Part shown: piece after piece, positions 1 through 6,066 of the stretch
How the letters are laid out: every line of letters starts with the position of its first letter
Numbering within the stretch: position 1 is the first letter of the stretch
Origin: CAZPEV01 sp964585635
GTDB lineage: Bacteria > Zixibacteria > MSB-5A5 > GN15 > JAAZOE01
NCBI GenBank assembly: GCA_964585635.1
Contig: CAZPEV010000138.1
Coordinates: 1-8,890, forward strand
Length of the DNA stretch: 8,890 nucleotides
Direction: 5' to 3'
Program-made: the position numbers and the translations under genes
The notes under the pieces: generated by a model
Database searches by the model: none
The model's input: the letters and a program-made list of their open reading frames with translations, nothing else
Told to the model about the DNA's origin: nothing

Positions 1-1
1 G

Positions 2-589
2 ATTTGGAATGAGCAGTTTGTGGGATGTTATACGCTTCTGCCGGACCTGTTTCCCGAAATGGATGTCAATCTGGATTACCTGATGACGAGGTATCTGACC
101 TTGGATGACTCCACCTTCCTCCCGCTGAAGATTCCGATCGATACGCATTTCTTCAAGGGCCTGCCCGAGGTCGGCACCGGTACCAGAACCCTTGTCGCCG
201 CGCCCATCTACCTCTATAAGTCAAAGGATGGAGAAAACTCAGCGTTGAACGGCCAGGTCATGGGCGTCGCCCAGGATTTCGGCGGCATCAGATCGATCGG
301 ATTCTTGTTCACGCCGCTCTCGATGCGTGAGGATCAGACGCGGGTCCTGTTTGTCAAATGCCTGAGCTGGCTGATGCAGAAATTCGAGGCGCAACCCAGC
401 GTCACGCCGAAGGAATTGGCCGGTTATTCGGGCCAATCGACCGCCGGCGATTTATCCGCTCGCCGCGAGCGCATCAGGCAATTCTTGAGTGAGATCAACG
501 AAAAGGGGTTGACCGACCCGGAGGTCTTTGAAAGATTCGGGTTGACGATTGCGTCGCCGGTCATGTCCCCCAACAGCTCGGCTGAGTAG
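2..589 (+). CDS. 3' part of a protein ending in a class-I-GATase-like fold (start outside window)
   Basis: The reading frame is open from the left edge to the TAG at 587-589, giving 195 visible residues. A GTG at 20-22 is an internal possibility, but sense codons (IWNEQF) precede it, so the gene most likely begins upstream and is cut by the window. In the visible part, a strand 'LVAAPIYLY' (about residues 64-72) is followed by 'GVAQDFGG' and 'SIGFLFTPLS' and then a helix 'LFVKCLSWLMQ' (about 116-126). Strand, short loop and closing helix of this kind are seen at the C-terminus of ThuA/DUF4350-like, class-I-glutaminase-like domains; the end of the M6 protease GATase-like region in this window has the same layout. 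A polar, helical tail of about 70 residues follows ('SARRERIRQFLSEINEKG'). There is no transmembrane segment and no sorting tail. The function is unknown; the fold call is an inference from pattern only. Confidence 0.6.
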   Translation: MWNEQFVGCYTLLPDLFPEMDVNLDYLMTRYLTLDDSTFLPLKIPIDTHFFKGLPEVGTGTRTLVAAPIYLYKSKDGENSALNGQVMGVAQDFGGIRSIGFLFTPLSMREDQTRVLFVKCLSWLMQKFEAQPSVTPKELAGYSGQSTAGDLSARRERIRQFLSEINEKGLTDPEVFERFGLTIASPVMSPNSSAE

Positions 590-628
590 GCCTGTTATCG
601 GCGTGCGACGCCGGATCCGGGGAAAACG

Positions 629-660
629 AACGAGCCCGCCTTACGGCGGGCTCGTTTTTA
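629..660 (+). terminator. Intrinsic terminator between convergent genes
   Basis: A perfect 10-bp stem, CGAGCCCGCC (631-640) against GGCGGGCTCG (645-654), has a TTAC loop and is extended by two A-T pairs (629-630 with 655-656). It runs into TTTTTATTTA on the + strand. It lies 39 bases after the stop of the upstream + gene. The stop codon of the minus-strand glycosyltransferase gene (658-660) is only three bases from the stem foot. Read on the minus strand the hairpin is followed by TTCGTTTTCC, so it may also work, less well, for that gene. Confidence 0.9.
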
Positions 661-2844
661 TTTACGGGCGGGGAAGAGGTCGCCGGGCCAGCGGTCGCGA
701 TATCGTTGCCTGACGGAATCAGCCTGCCGGAGATCACCGTGCGAGCGCAGTCCCGACATCAGGTTAATATAGGCCTCTTTCAGGCTGGGATCCAGGTCGA
801 TGGCGCTCCGGGAAAAGACAATGGACCGAGCAAAATCTCCGCTGAGTCCGTACAGGTATCCGAGCTGGTAGTAGGCCAGAGACAGCAGCGCCTGCGGATC
901 AGTGGATCGCTGCGGGGCGTATGTCGGTTCGAAGGAAACCGTCGCTTTTCGGCTCTTCATGACAGCCACGGCTTGGAGCTGGTCGGCAATCGCTTCCTGA
1001 TAACGACCGGCGGCGGCTAGGTACAGCCCCTCCTCGAATAAAAAGGCCGGGTTGTCAGCCAGGTATGGCCGAATACGGGTTCTGATGATATCGCCGGCGG
1101 CGAAGGTGGCCGGTTGGACCTTATACCGGGCGGCCCGCAAATAATTGACGGCGGCTTCGAGGTAATACGGTTTGATTTCCAGGGCTTTGGCGCAGTATGC
1201 CAGGGTGGAGTCATAGGCCTTGTCCAAAAGAAAGATGACGCCAAGGTTGTTGGCGGCTTCGGCCGAGGCGGGGTCGAGGTTCAACTCACTCCGGAAGGCG
1301 ATTCCCGCACGCTGCGGGTCTCCTTGTTTTAGATACACTATCCCCAGGTTCAGATAACTGTTATTGGTATAGGGCGCCATCCGCGTTAGGCTGTCGAAGC
1401 GGGCGGCGGCCAGGGAGTACTCCGCTTGACGCAGGGCGGCGTTGGCCCTCAGATAGAGGTTTTCGCCGGGGGCAGTGATGATTTTGCGGTACGGACTGAA
1501 GGTGGTCAGCATGAATACTCCGACGACGACGACGGCGGCATAGTAGAAACGGGGTCCTATGGAGTGAGAGCGGAGCGTCTCGTAGGCTGAAGCGACGCCG
1601 GCGCCGGCCAGGACCGCCAGCGGGTAAACCAGCGGCAGGCGGAATCGCGAGGTAATAAAATAGAGAGAGATGACCAGGCCGTAAATCACCACGACGGCAT
1701 ACAGGGAAAGCAGCCGGCGAGCCGAACGACGGCCGAGGATAAGGGGGATGACGGCCAACGCGACGATGAGGGAAAATCGCACCGGGAGCCACCTCAGCAG
1801 GGGATTTCGAAAGACGGCGTCATCGAGCGGCTGATTGTTTGATACCTCCTGGCTGGAGAAGGTGAAATACAGCTTCTTGACGAAAAGCTGTAGCGCCTGG
1901 TAAGGATGCTCCATGATAAAAGCCATCCCGCGGCGGTACCAAAATGACGATTCCTCACCGACCGCCAGCTTGCGACCGGTTGCCTGATAGGCGGTATATG
2001 AGGCGTCGTCGCCGGTCCAATCGGTGCCGAAGGGGGGAAGGCTGGAGGTCAGGCCATCGGCGCTGGGATTGTTGCCGATATAGAAATTCACGCCTCCCTG
2101 ATATGCCACTAAGATAAGACGGCCCGAAGACAGGTAATTGACGATCGTGACCGGGGCAATCGACAGTATCACAACCAGGAGAAAGATCAGCGCCGGTCGG
2201 AATGAACGGCGCTTCGTCTTTCGGGGAAATCCGCTTTGGTAGACAAGATAGGCGATCGCGATGGGAAGAAAGACCAGGACGGTCGGACGGGTGAGAGCGG
2301 CCAGCGCGAAGCAGAAGCCGCCGGCCAGCGGTCGCTGCCGTCCCTTCCCCGAAGCCACCAAGTAATACAACGACATCATGGCAAACAGGGAAAAGATGGA
2401 GTCAAGGAGCAGTTCGCCCTCATGGTAGGTGGTGAGGGGATACAATAGCAAAAGCGCAAACGCCACCAAGGCCGCCGCTCGCCCTACCAACCGTTCCGCC
2501 AGGCGAAAGGCAAAAATCAGCGCCACCGTTCCCGCCAGTAGTTGGATCAGGCGCACCAAAATGAGGCTGTATCCCGTGATCTTCAGGAGCAACGCCAGGA
2601 TGTACGGATAGAGTGGGGCGCGGAAATAGGGGGCGTTGGCCATGAGATCCCCCGATGCGATGGCGGAAGCCCAGTTATAGTGATAGAGGGCGTCGATAGA
2701 AAGTGCTCCCACCGAAGACACGTCCGGCAGTGCGTAAAAAAGGTATCCGAGCTTGATTGCCAGAGCAATCGGAAGCAGCCACCAAAGCGGAGATTTAGCC
2801 GACGCCGCCATCAGCGCAATATAGCTTTGGTTCCACCCATTCAT
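658..2844 (-). CDS. GT-C (family 39-like) membrane glycosyltransferase with C-terminal TPR repeats
   Basis: A polytopic membrane protein of 728 aa from the start chosen here, probably moving a sugar from a polyprenyl-phosphate donor on the outer face of the inner membrane; the acceptor is unknown. The first membrane helix is at about residues 20-39, followed by an Asp in 'LSIDALYHYNWA' (about 51) and 'YFRAPLYPYIL' (about 73-83), a layout usual for family 39/PMT-type GT-C enzymes, where the first loop carries the acidic catalytic residue. Further family-like signs are 'HEGELLLD' (141-148), 'ALTRPT' (183-188), 'YIGNNPSADG' (about 255-264) and 'TSRFRLPLVYPL' (398-409). There are about ten hydrophobic segments up to about residue 450. 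The last 260 residues are TPR-like ('YLNLGIVYLKQGDPQRA', 'EAANNLGVIFLLDKAYDST', 'YYQLGYLYGLSGDFARS'). The frame stays open to an ATG at 3043-3045, but the extra 67 residues are less GC-rich at third codon positions and not membrane-like. ATG 2844 or ATG 2811 is therefore preferred; neither has a clear Shine-Dalgarno sequence. Confidence 0.85.
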   Translation of the reverse strand: MNGWNQSYIALMAASAKSPLWWLLPIALAIKLGYLFYALPDVSSVGALSIDALYHYNWASAIASGDLMANAPYFRAPLYPYILALLLKITGYSLILVRLIQLLAGTVALIFAFRLAERLVGRAAALVAFALLLLYPLTTYHEGELLLDSIFSLFAMMSLYYLVASGKGRQRPLAGGFCFALAALTRPTVLVFLPIAIAYLVYQSGFPRKTKRRSFRPALIFLLVVILSIAPVTIVNYLSSGRLILVAYQGGVNFYIGNNPSADGLTSSLPPFGTDWTGDDASYTAYQATGRKLAVGEESSFWYRRGMAFIMEHPYQALQLFVKKLYFTFSSQEVSNNQPLDDAVFRNPLLRWLPVRFSLIVALAVIPLILGRRSARRLLSLYAVVVIYGLVISLYFITSRFRLPLVYPLAVLAGAGVASAYETLRSHSIGPRFYYAAVVVVGVFMLTTFSPYRKIITAPGENLYLRANAALRQAEYSLAAARFDSLTRMAPYTNNSYLNLGIVYLKQGDPQRAGIAFRSELNLDPASAEAANNLGVIFLLDKAYDSTLAYCAKALEIKPYYLEAAVNYLRAARYKVQPATFAAGDIIRTRIRPYLADNPAFLFEEGLYLAAAGRYQEAIADQLQAVAVMKSRKATVSFEPTYAPQRSTDPQALLSLAYYQLGYLYGLSGDFARSIVFSRSAIDLDPSLKEAYINLMSGLRSHGDLRQADSVRQRYRDRWPGDLFPARK

Positions 2845-3092
2845 CAAGCTGGAATACCGTCTGTATGCATGTCCGGTCAGATATGAATGCCAGTGCATAC
2901 GGGGGCGAATCCCATCATTAATGGAAGACGTGCGGTTGCCGTACTTAAGCAACTGTCGGGCAGGTGATTGCGTTGATTGCGCAATTACCCGTGAAGGGCA
3001 TTTCAGCGTCATAATTCCTGAAAGTGGAGTCTGGAATGGCGGCATGACGGTTGCTCAAAGGAGTATCGGAACTACTTATTTGAGGAGGAATC
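2845..3092. other. Divergent intergenic region between the glycosyltransferase and S8 protease genes
   Basis: This stretch separates two genes read outward, so it should hold both promoters; its composition is more AT-rich than the flanking genes. I could not pick a convincing -35/-10 pair for either direction. It contains an 8-base direct repeat TGATTGCG (2965-2972 and 2974-2981) whose second copy runs into the 10-base perfect palindrome ATTGCGCAAT (2976-2985). This could be an operator, but such short repeats also occur by chance. If the glycosyltransferase really starts at 3045, most of this region would be coding. Confidence 0.4.
3082..3088 (+). promoter_or_regulatory. Strong Shine-Dalgarno sequence of the S8 protease gene
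   Basis: GAGGAGG lies four bases before the ATG at 3093-3095. It is the best ribosome binding site in the window and fixes the start of the S8 gene, directly in front of a basic-then-hydrophobic signal peptide. Confidence 0.85.
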
Positions 3093-6011
3093 ATGATCAG
3101 AAATGCAGCCGTTGGCCGGATCGGGATTGCCCTGTTGGCGATCATGCTGTCGTCCCCTGTCATTTCGGCTGTCGTTTCAGAGGCGGTCAGTTCGGCGGTG
3201 GAAGGCTCCCTGCCGACTTCGTATGTTGAGCTTCTCCTCAGCTTTGACAATGACCTTGACGTCGCCGCGCTGAAGGTCGATGCCGTCCAGCACAACCGTA
3301 CCCGGACCCAGGAGTACCGCAACGTGATGAGCCGGCTGGCGTCCAACCGGGCCGACCTGGAAAAAATATTGCGTCCCCAGTTGGAGGCGCTCGCGTCCGA
3401 CGGGAGGATAAAATCATACAAGTTCTTTACCGTATCCAAGACGGTGCTGGTGGAATCGCGGGTCGATAATATTGAGGCGCTGCGGCAACTGCCGAACGTC
3501 AGACTTATCAATCTCAACAGCCCGGTCAGCTTGGTCGCCCCGGTTGAGGAGCGGAATGCCGCCGCTCCCGCCGCCGGTTCGCTGGCCAACGCCGGTCTGG
3601 AGACCATCAATGTCCGGCCGCTGTGGAGTAGGGGGTTGACCGGTGCGGGACGGTTGATCTGTTCGTTCGATACCGGCATCGACGGCGACCATCCCGCCCT
3701 GGGGCCGAAATGGCGTGGCAATCATGGCGGTACTCTGGCGGCCAGTTGGTATGCTCCGCACGGCGACCCCACGCCGGTCGACAAGGTTGGCCACGGGACG
3801 CATGTCATGGGCATCCTACTCGGCTCGGCCGCTGTCGATACGGTCGGCGTGGCGCCCGGGGCGGAATGGATTTCGGCGGCGGTGATCGATCAGGGGGCCA
3901 ACTTCTCGACCACCATCGCCGACATCCTCAGCGCTTTTGACTGGGCGCTTGACCCCGACGGTGACCCGGGCACGACCGACGACGTGCCGGACGTCATTTG
4001 CAATAGCTGGGGGGTTCCCAAGGGGGTCTATGATGCGTGCGACAATACCTTCTGGACGGCGATCGATAACGTCGAAGCGGCCGGTATCGTGACTATATTC
4101 GCGGCCGGGAACGAAGGTCCCGGCCCGCAGACTATCAGAACGCCGGCCGACCGGGGTACCTCTCCGGTCAACGCCCTGTCGGTGGGCGCGATCGATCCGG
4201 CCACGCTGATCGTCGCCAATTTTTCCAGCCGCGGCCCCGCCAACTGCGATCCCAGCATTATCAAGCCGGAGGTGGTGGCCCCGGGAGTCGGCATTTATTC
4301 ATCGTCCTCGGACGGCGGTTATAAAATCATGTCCGGAACCTCAATGGCGGCGCCGTTTATCGCCGGACTGGTGGTGTTGATGCGCCAGTACAATCCTGAG
4401 GCGACCGTCGCGCAGATGAAGCAGGCGCTCTTGGCTGCGACCATCGACTTGGGCCCGGTCGGAGAGGACAATAGTTATGGCCGCGGCCTGGTTGACGCTG
4501 CCCGCCTGTTGGATTTTCTTCCCCCGCCGCCGACTCCGCCGCAGGTGGCGGTGGTCGGTCACCAGATTATCTCCGGCGGCGACGGCTTTGCCGATCCGGG
4601 GGAGATGGCGGAAGTGGCCCTCACGCTGGGTGATCCGTTCGGAGTGACGGACTCGCTGGATGTCTGGCTGAGCAGCCGGTCGTCGCAGCTTATTATGGCG
4701 CCCGACACGGTGCGATTCCGCTTTGCCGACGGCACGACCTTCGCGGTCGGCACCGAGCCGTTTCGGATAACGGTGGCCACCGACGCGATCTCCGGCCAGA
4801 GTCTCGATCTACTGCTGCATCTTCGCTCTTATGGCGGATTTGCAGACGACTCCATCATCTACCCCCTGCCGGTGGGACACCCGCTTCCGGGACGGCTCTA
4901 TTCAGCCGCCAGCGGGACGGTCAGCTTCACCGTCTCCGACTTCGGACAATTCGGCCTCGGGATGGGATCGATCTATCAGGCCGGGGGAGACGGCTTCCGT
5001 CTGGGCTCAAGCGATAATCTTTTATTCGAAGGCGGCCTGGTCGTGGGCCGTAACGGCCTTCTGGTGTCTGACGCCCTGCGAGGTGAGTCGGGAGCCTTTA
5101 AGGCGAGTGATTTTGCTCCCCTGACGGCCGCGGCGCCGACCGGTCCTGAAACCGGCCAGCGCCTGGAATCTCAGTTCAGCGACAGTCGGGCCATGCTGCC
5201 GTTGCCGATTGATGTCAGGCAGACCATCTACCGCAACGGTGAAGATTACGTCATTCTTGAGTTCGAGGTCACGAATCCCACCCCGGAACGGATCGATGAG
5301 CTGTCATTTGGACTCTTCTTTGATTTTGACCTGAATCGGTTTTCCGACGATATCGGCTTCGACACCGCCCTGGGGATGATCTACCAATTCAATTCGTTCA
5401 CCAACCGCTACGTCGGCGTCCTCGGCGTAAGCCCCGATGAGTTTGGCTTTGTCGCCGGGGTCAACGATGCGTTCGGCAAGCGAGGATTCACCAAGCAGGA
5501 AAAGTACGACCTTGTTACTCCGGCAGGCGTTGCCATCGACGACTCCGGGCCGGCCGACTGGTATTTTGCGGTGTCGGTGAGCGCCCACCAGATGGCGGCG
5601 TTCGGACGGCAAGGCATGGCCGTGGCCCTGGTCGCCGGAGAGTCTCCGGAGGCGATACGGCTGATGGCGGAACGGGCCCAGGCAGCCTATGGCGGGCTGA
5701 CGGGGATCGATGACGACCACACCCCCTTGCCGTCAACAGTCGAGCTTCACCAAAACTTCCCCAATCCGTTCAATCCGTCAACCACGATCCGATTTGCCCT
5801 CACGGGATCGGGGCCATCCGTCCTGGCGGTCTATAATATCACCGGCCAGCGGGTGCGAATCCTGGTCGACCGGGTCCTGCCGGCCGGCGAGCATACCGTC
5901 ATATGGGATGGGCGCGATGAAGCCGGCGTCGAGGTGGCCTCGGGGCTGTATTTCTACCGCCTGACGACCTCCGGCCAGGAGTTGACGCGCAAAATGGTTC
6001 TCTTGAAATAG
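3093..6011 (+). CDS. Secreted subtilisin-family (S8, bacillopeptidase F-like) serine protease with C-terminal sorting tail
   Basis: A 972-aa extracellular endopeptidase. A signal peptide (about 1-26, ending near 'PVISA') is followed by a propeptide-like region (about 43-150, with 'SYKFFTVSKTVLVESR' resembling the end of an I9-type inhibitor domain). The catalytic domain spans about 170-475 with Asp193 (SFDTGID), His234 (GHGTHVMG), oxyanion Asn340 (AAGNEGPG) and Ser417 (SGTSMAAP), so it is complete. 'GDHPALGPKWRG', 'GVAPGAEWI' and 'CNSWG' match the bacillopeptidase F-like branch of S8. After it come a beta-rich region with 'GGDGFADPGE' (about 484-600), a region of unknown fold (about 602-870, with 'LSFGLFFDFDLNRF') and the tail: 'NFPNPFNPSTTI' (888-899) and a FlgD-Ig/Por-tail-like end ('WDGRDEAGVEVASGLYFYRL'). 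Such tails direct or anchor secreted proteins, through the type IX system in Bacteroidota; whether that system is used here is unknown. The M6 protease gene follows after 55 bases with no terminator between. Confidence 0.95.
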   Translation: MIRNAAVGRIGIALLAIMLSSPVISAVVSEAVSSAVEGSLPTSYVELLLSFDNDLDVAALKVDAVQHNRTRTQEYRNVMSRLASNRADLEKILRPQLEALASDGRIKSYKFFTVSKTVLVESRVDNIEALRQLPNVRLINLNSPVSLVAPVEERNAAAPAAGSLANAGLETINVRPLWSRGLTGAGRLICSFDTGIDGDHPALGPKWRGNHGGTLAASWYAPHGDPTPVDKVGHGTHVMGILLGSAAVDTVGVAPGAEWISAAVIDQGANFSTTIADILSAFDWALDPDGDPGTTDDVPDVICNSWGVPKGVYDACDNTFWTAIDNVEAAGIVTIFAAGNEGPGPQTIRTPADRGTSPVNALSVGAIDPATLIVANFSSRGPANCDPSIIKPEVVAPGVGIYSSSSDGGYKIMSGTSMAAPFIAGLVVLMRQYNPEATVAQMKQALLAATIDLGPVGEDNSYGRGLVDAARLLDFLPPPPTPPQVAVVGHQIISGGDGFADPGEMAEVALTLGDPFGVTDSLDVWLSSRSSQLIMAPDTVRFRFADGTTFAVGTEPFRITVATDAISGQSLDLLLHLRSYGGFADDSIIYPLPVGHPLPGRLYSAASGTVSFTVSDFGQFGLGMGSIYQAGGDGFRLGSSDNLLFEGGLVVGRNGLLVSDALRGESGAFKASDFAPLTAAAPTGPETGQRLESQFSDSRAMLPLPIDVRQTIYRNGEDYVILEFEVTNPTPERIDELSFGLFFDFDLNRFSDDIGFDTALGMIYQFNSFTNRYVGVLGVSPDEFGFVAGVNDAFGKRGFTKQEKYDLVTPAGVAIDDSGPADWYFAVSVSAHQMAAFGRQGMAVALVAGESPEAIRLMAERAQAAYGGLTGIDDDHTPLPSTVELHQNFPNPFNPSTTIRFALTGSGPSVLAVYNITGQRVRILVDRVLPAGEHTVIWDGRDEAGVEVASGLYFYRLTTSGQELTRKMVLLK

Positions 6012-6031
6012 CGGCCCCGATCTGTTATATT
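6003..6031 (+). promoter_or_regulatory. Likely sigma70-type extended -10 promoter of the M6 protease gene
   Basis: TTGAAA (6003-6008) and TATATT (6026-6031) each match five of six consensus bases and are exactly 17 bases apart, with TG at 6023-6024 giving an extended -10. The predicted start of transcription is near 6038, leaving a leader of about 29 bases before ATG 6067. The -35 box consists of the last Leu and Lys codons of the S8 gene, just before its TAG. The M6 gene may thus be transcribed both by read-through from the S8 gene and from its own promoter. This is a sequence match only. Confidence 0.6.
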
Positions 6032-6046
6032 ATTTTGAAAATAATA
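6028..6046. repeat. AT-rich inverted repeat over the -10 and predicted start of transcription
   Basis: Nine-base arms TATTATTTT and AAAATAATA face each other around a single G at 6037. Flanking CCCCGAT (6015-6021) can also pair with ATC-GC-GGGG (6047-6055) if two bases bulge out. A symmetric site at this place fits an operator for a dimeric regulator. With a one-base centre it is unlikely to be an RNA hairpin terminator, and there is no GC stem plus T-run. Confidence 0.45.
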
Positions 6047-6066
6047 ATCGCGGGGATCGAACAGCC

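Noticed and set aside
20..22. GTG as the real start of the first gene
   Set aside because: The frame is open to the window edge with plausible residues, and the downstream part looks like the end of a larger domain.
611..620. Perfect palindrome CCGGATCCGG before the first terminator
   Set aside because: A single 10-base GC-rich palindrome in GC-rich DNA has no further context and is best taken as chance.
706..2886. Several plus-strand frames of 60-114 codons opposite the glycosyltransferase (706-1020, 1114-1332, 2236-2448, 2429-2611, 2542-2886)
   Set aside because: They are shadows of a well-supported membrane protein gene in GC-rich DNA, with no ribosome binding site or domain seen.
3051..3079. 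TTGCTC...ACTTAT as a promoter for the S8 gene
   Set aside because: The -10 match is poor, and the predicted transcript start would fall on or after the ribosome binding site.
2945..3721. 258-codon open frame on the minus strand opposite the start of the S8 protease
   Set aside because: It is antisense to a gene with a clear signal peptide, propeptide and catalytic motifs. It is low-complexity in Ser/Arg/Thr and has no recognisable domain.
5304..5720. 138-codon minus-strand frame inside the S8 gene
   Set aside because: It is antisense to a continuous coding region, Arg/Pro/His-rich, and typical of a reverse-frame shadow.
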